Assembly: GCA_965261165.1 (NCBI GenBank)
Contig: OZ253445.1
Coordinates: forward strand, 310,001-374,000
Source: SMWN01 sp965261165
GTDB lineage: Bacteria; Pseudomonadota; Gammaproteobacteria; Eutrophobiales; Eutrophobiaceae
Direction: 5' to 3'
Length of the DNA: 64,000 bases
Shown: one piece after another, positions 37,413 to 45,791 of the stretch
Numbering within the stretch: the stretch's first letter is position 1
Layout of the letters: each line of letters opens with the position of its first letter
The notes under the pieces: model-generated
The model's database searches: none
What the model saw: only the letters and a program-made list of their open reading frames with translations
Told to the model about the DNA's origin: nothing
Program-made: the position numbers and the translations under genes

Positions 37413-37480
37413 TAACCTAAGTTGATTAGCCGCTCCGTTTCCTGCATCCTCAAGAAAGAATTACATTACTGGATTTCGAT

Positions 37481-38827
37481 ATGCAAACATTACAAGATTC
37501 ACTCGATAAAATCAGCGGGATTATCTGGGGCGAATATATCCTTATTCCTTTACTGGCACTGGTCGGCATTTATTTGACACTTGGTCTCAAGGCTATGCCC
37601 TGGAGGCTGGTCCCAAAAGCATTTTCCACGCTATGGCATGACCGAAAACCTGATGATGCAAATGAGGGAGATATTTCTCCATTTCAGGCCTTGATGACCG
37701 CCCTGTCCGCCACCATCGGCACAGGCAATATCGCAGGTGTCGCTACAGCTATTTATTTTGGTGGACCTGGTGCCATCTTCTGGATGTGGGTCATTGCCCT
37801 GTTTGGCATGGCAACAAAATATGCTGAAGGTGTTCTGGCAGTAAAATATAGAGAAATCGATGCACTTGGCAATCATGTCGGCGGCCCTATGTATTACATC
37901 AAAAATGGCCTAGGGAAAAACTGGGCATGGTTGGGCACGGCCTTTGCCCTGTTTGGCATGATTGCCGCTTTTGGTATTGGCAACATGGCGCAATCAAATA
38001 CTGTCGCCAGTGAATTGTACGCCTCGTTTCAAATTCCCTCCTGGGTGACGGGTATCATCATGGCGACCTTAGCAGGCGCAGTGATCCTAGGCGGCATTAA
38101 ACGTATTGCTAATGTTGCGGAAAAACTTGTACCCTTCATGGCCAGTGCTTATATAATTGGCGCTCTGCTCATCATTCTTCTAAATATTTATGATGTACCT
38201 GCTGCCTTGAAATTAATTGTTGAAGATGCATTCACCGGCACCGCTGCCGAAGGCGGTTTTTTGGGTGCAACTGTGATGATGGCTATCCGTTGGGGGTTTG
38301 CTCGCGGCATATTTTCGAATGAAGCAGGACTGGGCAGCGCAGCTATTGCTCATGCTGCTGCCAAAACAAACAACCCGGTTCGTCAAGGTATGATTGCCAT
38401 GTTAGGTACTTTTATCGATACCATCATCATCTGCTCAATGACCGCGTTGGTCATCATACTGACAGGCGCCTGGGATAGCGGCATCAAAGGCGCTCCCATG
38501 TCCTCACTTGCATTTAATACTGGTTTCGCAGGTGGTGGTTATATTGTCACGTTCGGATTGATTGTCTTTGCCTTTACTACAATCCTTGGCTGGAGTTATT
38601 ACGGTGAACGCTGTGCAAGCTACCTTATGGGCGTTAAAGCAATTCTACCTTACCGTATACTATGGGTGGCTGCCACATTGATTGGCGCCTTAGTGAAATT
38701 AGGTTTGGTCTGGGCATTGGCTGATGTTTTAAATGGGCTTATGGCAATCCCAAACCTGATTGCATTACTCCTGTTAAGCCCAGTTATTTTTTCTATTACA
38801 CGTGAATATTTTTACAAAGAAGATTGA
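37481..38827 (+). CDS. Amino acid:sodium symporter (AGCS family)
   Basis: A 448-residue inner-membrane transporter with about eleven hydrophobic segments. Family signatures are SATIGTGNIAGVATAIYFGG (about 86-105) and GAIFWMWVIALFGMATKYAE. ARGIFSNEAGLGSAAIAHAA is in the middle. Such carriers import alanine or glycine with Na+. It stands alone between the IS1380 right end and nadC. Substrate is inferred from the family only. Confidence 0.92.
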   Translation: MQTLQDSLDKISGIIWGEYILIPLLALVGIYLTLGLKAMPWRLVPKAFSTLWHDRKPDDANEGDISPFQALMTALSATIGTGNIAGVATAIYFGGPGAIFWMWVIALFGMATKYAEGVLAVKYREIDALGNHVGGPMYYIKNGLGKNWAWLGTAFALFGMIAAFGIGNMAQSNTVASELYASFQIPSWVTGIIMATLAGAVILGGIKRIANVAEKLVPFMASAYIIGALLIILLNIYDVPAALKLIVEDAFTGTAAEGGFLGATVMMAIRWGFARGIFSNEAGLGSAAIAHAAAKTNNPVRQGMIAMLGTFIDTIIICSMTALVIILTGAWDSGIKGAPMSSLAFNTGFAGGGYIVTFGLIVFAFTTILGWSYYGERCASYLMGVKAILPYRILWVAATLIGALVKLGLVWALADVLNGLMAIPNLIALLLLSPVIFSITREYFYKED

Positions 38828-38861
38828 CCAAGAAAATAAACAAACAATGGAAACCTGATAA

Positions 38862-39698
38862 ATGCATTTGTTACACAGTGTTGATGAAGTCGCCTATCAG
38901 GCGTTGCATGAAGACCTAGGCGATGGTGATCTCACGGCAAATTTATTGTCGGAAGATGCGCAAATAAAAGCACGATTAACCACGCGTGAAGACGCGGTGC
39001 TTTGTGGCACTTGTTGGTTCAATAGCATCTTTAAGAAACTGGACGAAAACATTGATATCCAATGGCGTGTTAAAGATGGTGATAACATCGTTATCGATCA
39101 GGAATTGTGTATTTTAAAAGGCTCAGCGCGTGCCGTGTTAACTGGCGAGCGTACGGCAATGAATTTCATCCAGATCTTGTCTGGCACAGCAACAGCTACG
39201 CGTGAATATGCCAAAATACTGGAAGGCACAACGACGAAATTACTGGATACACGTAAGACTATTCCTGGCCTGAGAGAAGCACAAAAATATGCGGTACGTA
39301 GAGGTGGTGGCTATAACCACCGACTAGGATTGTTTGATGGCATCCTGCTCAAGGAAAACCATGTATCAGCCTTCGGTTCTATTGCCAATGCCGTCAGTAC
39401 TGCAAGGGAACATTATCCAGAAACACCCGTTGAAATTGAAGTTGAAACACAGGATGAATTGCAACAAGCCATTGATGCCAGAGCAGATATCATCATGCTG
39501 GATAATTTTTCTCTGCAAGATATACGTGAAGCCGTCATTTTTACTGATGGTCGCGCACGGCTAGAGGCTTCAGGAGGATTTGATATGAAGACCCTGCGTG
39601 AGACAGCAGAAACCGGGGTCGATTATATCTCTATCGGCGCGTTGACTAAACATATAAGGGCGCTGGATATATCCATGCGCTTTTTTAATCGGACATGA
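38862..39698 (+). CDS. nadC: Quinolinate phosphoribosyltransferase
   Basis: Converts quinolinate and PRPP to nicotinate mononucleotide in de novo NAD synthesis. The 278-residue protein carries LLDTRKTIPGLREAQKYAVR with Arg131 and Lys132, GGGYNHRLGLFDGILLKENH with His153, Arg154 and Lys164, and the C-terminal DYISIGALTKHIRALDISMR. Length is standard. The ATG lies 34 bp after the symporter stop, so the two may be co-transcribed. Confidence 0.97.
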   Translation: MHLLHSVDEVAYQALHEDLGDGDLTANLLSEDAQIKARLTTREDAVLCGTCWFNSIFKKLDENIDIQWRVKDGDNIVIDQELCILKGSARAVLTGERTAMNFIQILSGTATATREYAKILEGTTTKLLDTRKTIPGLREAQKYAVRRGGGYNHRLGLFDGILLKENHVSAFGSIANAVSTAREHYPETPVEIEVETQDELQQAIDARADIIMLDNFSLQDIREAVIFTDGRARLEASGGFDMKTLRETAETGVDYISIGALTKHIRALDISMRFFNRT

Positions 39699-39988
39699 AA
39701 AGGTGGAAAATTTTTGAGATTACAATGATTACTTTAAATTGGAATTGCTATTGTGGCCAAACATAAGCGGTTATAAGTCAGATTGCGTCATCTTCGAAAT
39801 TAAGAAATATTCGGTTGTAATATCAATCGATTAGGCTCGATTCGACCTGAAGGGATCTGGGTCCCGAGATTTTTCTCTCGCCCACGGTGTGCTAGTATAC
39901 CGCCCAAACAGAAGCCAGTCGCAATCCGCTCGGGTTTCACGTAAAGCCTGTATAAAAAAATAATAAATTTTAGTTTAGAGAGATCGTC
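39699..39988. other. Non-coding stretch between nadC and the mtdA/mtdB pseudogene
   Basis: No gene is seen. The last 80 bp hold an AT-rich region and AGAGAG 6 bases before the pseudogene ATG, so the old ribosome binding site survives. GTGCTAGTATACCGCC at 39889-39904 could be a -10 region of the former promoter. Nothing else is recognisable. Confidence 0.4.
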
Positions 39989-40362
39989 ATGAAAAAACTA
40001 CTTTTCCAGTTAGACAACGATACTCATCCTGCTGTATTGACGATGTATAGGCAATATTCGCCACGGGAACAGCCAATACTGAATTACTCGAGGCAAAGCA
40101 TTGGTAAGACAGCGAAAACATGTAGCTCATTGCTGATGCCAACGCTACCCCTCTCTTAGGAATTGTTGGCACTGAAATGTTTGACCGTGGCACAGAAAGG
40201 AACGGCAAGATTATCTGGAGAGCCATTGGCTTTGGTGCCGTGAAATTGGCGGCACATAGAACCAGTATCAAAAAAATTATTCGGAAATTGATGAGCAGGC
40301 GTTTGATGCTGAAGAAATATTTTGCGCTTGCCAAAGAAATGGCAGCAAGGGAAATGGCGTAA
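39989..40362 (+). pseudogene. Broken methylene-H4MPT/H4F dehydrogenase gene (MtdA/MtdB family)
   Basis: The first 15 codons read MKKLLFQLDNDTHPA, the characteristic start of MtdA/MtdB. A large central part, including the Rossmann nucleotide site, is missing. The next recognisable run is in another frame: IFATGTANTELLEAKHW, stop, DSENM, stop, then LIADANATPLLGIVGTEMFD and RGTERNGKIIWRAIGFGAV. This matches the C-terminal MtdA/MtdB pattern (ADxNAxPPLGIxG...DRGxE). Both stops are in places where Gln is expected, consistent with CAA-to-TAA and CAG-to-TAG. A further frameshift precedes DEQAFDAEEIF, and the end ALAKEMA is as in the family. In intact form it oxidises methylene-tetrahydromethanopterin or -folate in C1 metabolism. 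Confidence 0.82.
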
Positions 40363-40395
40363 TAATTTTTACTCAAACCAACACTGGTCAACTTC

Positions 40396-41577
40396 ATGCT
40401 CATACATAATTTGATGCTCAGCCTGAAAATAGATTTGAATAGAAATTTATTAATATTTCCTTTCTTATGTTTCTTGACACTTTTACAATCTACTATTGCC
40501 TGGGCAGCAAACTACGAAGAGGGCATGCAGGCATATCTGAACAAGGACTATGCGTTGGCTTTAGAAATTCTCCAGCCACTTGCAGAAAATGGAGATTCTC
40601 AGGCGCAAGCCACTTTGGGAGTCATGTATGACCTTGGTCACGGTGTTAGTAAAGATCCAGCTCAAGCAATCAAATGGTATATCAAGGCAGCAGAACAAGG
40701 GGACTCTGCTGTGCAATATAGCGTTGGCGTTAAATATTTTCAAGGTCAAGGCGTTGAGCAAGACTACCTGAAGGCAGCATATTGGTGGGAGCAATCAGCC
40801 AATGCTGGTTCAGCTGATTCCCAATTTAACTTGGGATTATTATACTACAGTGGCACTGGTCTGGAGATCGACTATCAAAAGGCTTCAGCCCTATTCATGG
40901 CAGCAGCAGAACAAGAACATCCCCGTGCGCAATACAGCCTGGCGGTAATGCATGCATTTGGTCAAGGTATAGATAAAGATTATAAGCAAGCTCTAAAATG
41001 GTTCAAAAAATCTGCATCGCATAATGTTACTCAGGCACAATTTAATCTGGGCGTATTTTATGAGAATGGCTACGGTCTTGATGCAGATGTTGCTACCGCT
41101 AAAAAGTGGTATGCCCTCGCTGCCAGTGCTGGCTTAGCTGAAGCAAAGTCAAGACTTGTTGAACTTGAACAGACTGAGAAAACTATTCAACATTCTGATA
41201 TCCCTAAGCTAGCAAGTAATCAACCTGTTCAGAAAAAGACCTCTATTCAGAAGACAACTATGGCACTTAACGATAACAACATAAAAAGAGAAGGCTGGGT
41301 TAAACAACAAGATGCTAGAACATACACACTGCAACTTTTAAGCTTGCTTAAGGAAAAGGATATCGTTGATTTTATACAGAAACATCAGCTAGCGAAAAAT
41401 ACTGCATACATTGAAGTAGTTATCAAAGGGACAACTCGGTACAATGCGCTATACGGAAGTTATGCAACATATGAGCAAGCAAAGAAGGCAGTCATTTCCC
41501 TTCCCAAGAGTTTGGGTAAAAACAAACCTTGGATAAGAAATTTTGGCATCTTACAAAATTTAATCAATCAAAAATGA
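40396..41577 (+). CDS. Exported Sel1-repeat protein with SPOR-like C-terminus
   Basis: A 393-residue protein. Signal peptide at 18-37 (LLIFPFLCFLTLLQSTIAWA). Then about six Sel1/TPR-like repeats from 40 to 255, each of the form ALxWYxKAAEQGxxxAQxxLGxxYxxGxGV. After a low-complexity linker, residues 300-393 (ARTYTLQLLSLLKEK...YNALYGSYATYEQAKKAV) resemble a SPOR domain, which binds denuded peptidoglycan in other proteins. It is probably a periplasmic scaffold or cell-wall-associated protein. It lies 62 bp before the paralogue pair and may be in one operon with it. Start could also be Met7. Confidence 0.85.
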   Translation: MLIHNLMLSLKIDLNRNLLIFPFLCFLTLLQSTIAWAANYEEGMQAYLNKDYALALEILQPLAENGDSQAQATLGVMYDLGHGVSKDPAQAIKWYIKAAEQGDSAVQYSVGVKYFQGQGVEQDYLKAAYWWEQSANAGSADSQFNLGLLYYSGTGLEIDYQKASALFMAAAEQEHPRAQYSLAVMHAFGQGIDKDYKQALKWFKKSASHNVTQAQFNLGVFYENGYGLDADVATAKKWYALAASAGLAEAKSRLVELEQTEKTIQHSDIPKLASNQPVQKKTSIQKTTMALNDNNIKREGWVKQQDARTYTLQLLSLLKEKDIVDFIQKHQLAKNTAYIEVVIKGTTRYNALYGSYATYEQAKKAVISLPKSLGKNKPWIRNFGILQNLINQK

Positions 41578-41639
41578 AAGGCTTCATATTAAATAGCTGT
41601 ACCAATCTAATGCAGTTAGCCATTTAAAAAGAGATTTGT

Positions 41640-42392
41640 ATGTCAACATTCAGTGACGTTCTGACAGGAAAAGAAGAAGACCTGGTCAAAATATTTTATA
41701 GCTTCCACGGGAAAGAAAATCCAAAAGATAATCTCGTTGCAGCTGCTAAAAAACTTAAGCTCAAACCAGCACAGCTCATTTTTGCACTGGGATTTAACCG
41801 GCGCACCAAGGAACTGAATGAAATTTTTACTACGCTTGGTTATGCAAATCTGAAAGAACTCATAAAAGAAAGAAATGAAATTTATATCAATGATATTTAC
41901 CAGAATCTTTCCCTAGAAAATATACTGATGCTGTATAGCTCCGTCAAAGATGAGAGCGAGATATTGCAGATAATGCAATATCTTTTGAAAAACAGGCTAG
42001 AAAATATAGAATCCAAGATAGAAGCTAATGTAAACTTGCTTATGATTGAGAAATACAAAACTGAAATGAAAGCTATTTACGCCGATAAGATTGTTGATAT
42101 CGACTTCGCTGAAGAAAGATTGAATAATATAGAGAGTGGATTTAGAGCATTATTAAACGAAGCCTGCATTATCATTGAGAGCAAACTAATCCCTGCCGGA
42201 GATATATTTTTCAGAGAAACGATTTTGCCTGAGGAAAAACGAAAATTGTTAAACAAAAATCTGATTCCTGTAGAACTGGTGGAATCTCGTCTTGAAGAAA
42301 AAAATATCTCAAAACAAGAAAGACAAATGCTGAATGATTTTCTCGCATTCAACCGTAAAAAAATACTGATGGAACAGCTAACTAATGATTAG
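41640..42392 (+). CDS. Uncharacterised helical protein, paralogue A
   Basis: A 250-residue, predicted all-helical, soluble protein without signal peptide, membrane segment or cysteine-rich motif. I recognise no family. It is clearly a paralogue of the next gene. Shared blocks: FSDVLTGKEEDLVKIF at 4-19 against FTDLFTASDSDLVKTF; AQLIFALGFNRRTKELNEIF at 44-63 against SQLVCAIGFNKNIRNLTDII; NEIYINDIYQNLSLENILMLYS; FAEERLNNIE; and IFFRETILPEEKRKLLNKN near 193-211. The last 60 residues look like short helical units (LVESRLEEKNISKQERQML). It overlaps gene B by 8 bp. Confidence 0.8.
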   Translation: MSTFSDVLTGKEEDLVKIFYSFHGKENPKDNLVAAAKKLKLKPAQLIFALGFNRRTKELNEIFTTLGYANLKELIKERNEIYINDIYQNLSLENILMLYSSVKDESEILQIMQYLLKNRLENIESKIEANVNLLMIEKYKTEMKAIYADKIVDIDFAEERLNNIESGFRALLNEACIIIESKLIPAGDIFFRETILPEEKRKLLNKNLIPVELVESRLEEKNISKQERQMLNDFLAFNRKKILMEQLTND

Positions 42393-43098
42393 TTTTACTG
42401 ATTTATTCACAGCTAGCGATTCAGATCTTGTCAAAACTTTTTGCAAGGTTAAATCTGATCCCTCGGCTGATTTTATAAAGAACATAAATAGTATCGCTAT
42501 ACAGTTGCAACTTAATCACTCTCAACTTGTTTGTGCGATTGGCTTTAATAAGAATATACGCAATCTAACCGATATTATAACAATCCTCGGTTTTAAATCG
42601 TATAAGGTCATGGCCTATCGTCGTAATGAATTATTTACGACAGATACCTACCAGCAACTCGGCATAGACAATATTTTGGACATCTATTCGGAGCGGCTGG
42701 AAGATATAGAGATTCTTGAAACCCTGAGAGAATTACTTCAACCACGACTTCAACATATCGAAGCCGATATTGAGAAAACTGGTGACCCCAGTCAAACAAT
42801 CAGTTATCGGATGGAAATACACTCGATATATCAGTCGGGGATCGCAAATAAACCTTTTGCAGAAGAAAGAATACAAAAAAATATTGGGAGGTATCGCCGC
42901 ATCTCCAGTGAGCTTAATGAAATGATTAGCGCGGGTATATTTCCACCCAGTAATTTCTTTTTCATGGAGAATATCTCACCTGATGAAAAAAGAGAATTGA
43001 TTGAACAAAAACATATTTCATCAGACATGGTCAAAAATCGCTTACAAAACGCAAAGATCTCAGCGGACGAAAGAGATATGCTCGAGGAGTTTGTATAG
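42385..43098 (+). CDS. Uncharacterised helical protein, paralogue B
   Basis: A 237-residue protein homologous over its full length to the preceding gene, though much diverged. Matching blocks include NELFTTDTYQQLGIDNILDI, YRMEIHSIYQSGIANKPFAE and FFFMENISPDEKRELIEQK, with the end LQNAKISADERDMLEEF. The ATG lies inside the end of gene A (8-bp overlap), so translation is coupled and the products may act together, perhaps as a heteromer. No signal peptide, catalytic motif or nucleotide-binding site is visible. Function unknown. Confidence 0.8.
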   Translation: MISFTDLFTASDSDLVKTFCKVKSDPSADFIKNINSIAIQLQLNHSQLVCAIGFNKNIRNLTDIITILGFKSYKVMAYRRNELFTTDTYQQLGIDNILDIYSERLEDIEILETLRELLQPRLQHIEADIEKTGDPSQTISYRMEIHSIYQSGIANKPFAEERIQKNIGRYRRISSELNEMISAGIFPPSNFFFMENISPDEKRELIEQKHISSDMVKNRLQNAKISADERDMLEEFV

Positions 43099-43279
43099 GA
43101 ATTGCATTAGTTATGGGAATTTTTCCTGCCTGTAAATTCAATTTATCCATTTCTTCGATAGTCACAAATGTTATCCTCTTTAGTTCGGCCTTCAGCAATA
43201 ACTCTATCATTCTGCTGAATCTTTCTGTCTAAATTATTGATCGAGCAACATCTATTGCTTGTTTAGAGGAGATTTTTTA

Positions 43280-45634
43280 ATGAAAAATTGTTATCTACGT
43301 CAAGTTCTTTTGATTGGTATAGCGGTGTTTATTGCTTTAAACAGTAGCCACATCCTCGCCGAAGCAACTAATGCCATTCAAGATGAAAGTATCGAAGTGA
43401 TAGGCGTCACGCCATCACATGGTACTGGCCTACCAACATATATGATTCCTTTTTCGATACAATCAGCAACCGCGGAAGATATCGACAAAAATAAAAGCCT
43501 TGCCCTAGGTGATTTCCTCAATCGTAATTTAGGTAGTGTCTCGATTAATGAAGCGCAAAACAATCCATTACAACCTGACATTCAGTATCGTGGATTCACA
43601 TCATCTCCACTGCTTGGTCTTCCGCAAGGTCTTGCCGTTTATCAGAATGGTGTTCGTGTGAACGAAGCATTTGGCGATACCGTCAATTGGGATTTGATTC
43701 CAGAATCATCCATCGCCAGTATCAATCTTATTGGTGGCGCAAACCCGATATTTGGTCTAAACACATTAGGTGGCGCAATCTCAATCACAACTAAAAATGG
43801 TTTCACTCACGAAGGGCATGACCTGGAAGTTTACGGCGGTTCTTTTGAGCGTGTTGTTACAACCATCGAAAGTGGCGGGAATAACGGAGCATGGGGTTAT
43901 TTCTTTACCGGGAATTATTTTAATGAAGAAGGTTGGCGTAATGCTTCGCCATCCAATGCGCTCAATCTTTTTGGTGCGATTAGTTGGTGGAGTAATGATG
44001 GTGCACTGGAGCTTTCCTTCAATCATGGTGATACTGAATTGATTGGTAATGGCCCTATCCCAATTGAGCTGGAAGCGATAGACAGAAGCGCAATTTTTAC
44101 TTCTCCAGACATCACCGAAAATGATCTTTTCTTGGTCAATTTTGAAGGCTCGCGTTGGCTCAATGATGAACTGCAACTTGCTGGCAATATCTTTTACCGT
44201 AGTAATGATGCCGATTCATTCAATGGTGATGGGACTGAATTTGAAGATTGTGGATTTGCCGCTAATGCTGGTTTTTTATGTGAGGAAAATGCTGATTTAA
44301 ATACTGCGACAGAAGAAGTAATAAGAGATCAAAACGGCGACCAGATTCCTGATACAATCGCAGGTGCAAATTTAGATGCCATCAATAATATCAGTAGCCG
44401 TGAACAAGAAAGCTTTGGCGCAAATATACAAACATCTTTTCTGAATGATCCATTTGGTCATCAGAATTCTCTGATTGTTGGAGCAACCTACAATCAGGCA
44501 TTGACAGCTTTCTGGGCGATTGTTGAAGTCGCATCCTTAAATGCTGACAGGGGGACTTCTGGCGCAGGACTATTTGTCATCGGAGATGGTACACAAATCA
44601 AAACTCATACTAGAACATGGTCAATCTATATCACAGATACATTTTCTATCTCCGACGAATTGACCCTGACACTGTCCGGTCGTTATAACAATACTAGTAT
44701 CAAGATTGGCGACCGCAGCACATTGAATCCATTAGTCGCCCCAGACGATCCTGCGGCTTTAAATGGCGAACATGATTATGGGAACTTCAATCCTGCCATA
44801 GGATTAAACTGGTTATTCCACCCTAATATTGTTGCCTACGGTAGTTACAGTGAATCAGCTCGAACACCCACAACAGTAGAACTATCATGTGCTGATCCTT
44901 CTGCACCATGCAATTTACCTAATGCCTTTCTTGCTGACCCACCACTGGAGCAGGTCGTGACCAAGAGTTTCGAAGGCGGTTTTCGCGGGACATTGAATTC
45001 TGATATGAAATGGAGTTTGGGCGCATTTCACAGCGTCAATAAGGACGACATTATTTTTATCAGTACTGGAGGTATCAGCTCTAATGAAGGCTTCTTTGAC
45101 AACATTGGTGATACCAAACGGGTCGGCATAGAACTCAATCTTTCAGGCGCCTGGAAGAAACTGGACTGGTTTACAAACTATAGCTTTGTCCAAGCGACCT
45201 TCGATAATAGCTTCGCATCGAGTAGCCCAAACAATCCTCTGGCAAATGCTAATGGTGATATCGCTGTTCAGCGGGGAGATAGGATCCCAAGTCTTCCACA
45301 ACATAATTTAAAGCTCGGCGGCGATTATCATGTTACATCAAGATTTAGTATTGGCTCAGATTTGGTCTATAACTCAGATCAACATTTTCGTGGAGATGAA
45401 GCAAATCTGCTGGACACCATTGATGGTCATGTTGTCATCAATGCCAGGGCAGCATACCAGTTTAATAAAAACGTGTCTGTCTTCGCTAACGTAAACAATT
45501 TACTTGATTCTGAATACGAAACCTTTGGCTTACTGGGTGAACCCGGTGAAATCTTTGCTGGATTCAATAATCCACGATTTGTCAGTGTCAGTGCACCTAT
45601 CTCTGGATTTGTTGGTATGAAGGTAGAATTTTAA
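43280..45634 (+). CDS. TonB-dependent outer-membrane receptor
   Basis: A 784-residue outer-membrane protein with signal peptide (LRQVLLIGIAVFIALNSSHILA). The plug domain (about 35-165) contains SIEVIGVTPS, DIQYRGFTSSPLLGLPQGLA, VNEAFGDTVNWDLIPESSI and GANPIFGLNTLGGAISITT. A long beta-barrel follows, ending ISGFVGMKVEF with a terminal aromatic residue. The start at 43280 has AGAGGAG 8 bases upstream; the ATG at 43259 has none. The ligand cannot be told: nearby genes give no hint of siderophore or cobalamin metabolism. Confidence 0.92.
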   Translation: MKNCYLRQVLLIGIAVFIALNSSHILAEATNAIQDESIEVIGVTPSHGTGLPTYMIPFSIQSATAEDIDKNKSLALGDFLNRNLGSVSINEAQNNPLQPDIQYRGFTSSPLLGLPQGLAVYQNGVRVNEAFGDTVNWDLIPESSIASINLIGGANPIFGLNTLGGAISITTKNGFTHEGHDLEVYGGSFERVVTTIESGGNNGAWGYFFTGNYFNEEGWRNASPSNALNLFGAISWWSNDGALELSFNHGDTELIGNGPIPIELEAIDRSAIFTSPDITENDLFLVNFEGSRWLNDELQLAGNIFYRSNDADSFNGDGTEFEDCGFAANAGFLCEENADLNTATEEVIRDQNGDQIPDTIAGANLDAINNISSREQESFGANIQTSFLNDPFGHQNSLIVGATYNQALTAFWAIVEVASLNADRGTSGAGLFVIGDGTQIKTHTRTWSIYITDTFSISDELTLTLSGRYNNTSIKIGDRSTLNPLVAPDDPAALNGEHDYGNFNPAIGLNWLFHPNIVAYGSYSESARTPTTVELSCADPSAPCNLPNAFLADPPLEQVVTKSFEGGFRGTLNSDMKWSLGAFHSVNKDDIIFISTGGISSNEGFFDNIGDTKRVGIELNLSGAWKKLDWFTNYSFVQATFDNSFASSSPNNPLANANGDIAVQRGDRIPSLPQHNLKLGGDYHVTSRFSIGSDLVYNSDQHFRGDEANLLDTIDGHVVINARAAYQFNKNVSVFANVNNLLDSEYETFGLLGEPGEIFAGFNNPRFVSVSAPISGFVGMKVEF

Positions 45635-45732
45635 GAAAGAACGCCTGCTTCCCGATCTCATGATTATGGGCATTCTTGAGATGCTCTCTATACTTTCTGT
45701 GACAAAAAACAACACTCGGGTAATCAATCCGC

Positions 45733-45738
45733 TATAAT
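45733..45738 (+). promoter_or_regulatory. Candidate -10 box upstream of typA
   Basis: A perfect TATAAT lies 53 bases before the typA start, in the intergenic stretch. The hexamer 17 bases upstream (CAACAC) is a poor -35 match, so this is only a weak candidate. Confidence 0.3.
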
Positions 45739-45791
45739 GCGCCGTTTTTGCACTGCAATATACGCATTCAACAGTTTAGAATACCGCTACT

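Noticed and set aside
39987..40403. 138-codon minus-strand frame between nadC and the Sel1 gene
   Set aside because: It is the antisense of the MtdA/MtdB pseudogene, whose plus-strand pieces match a known family.
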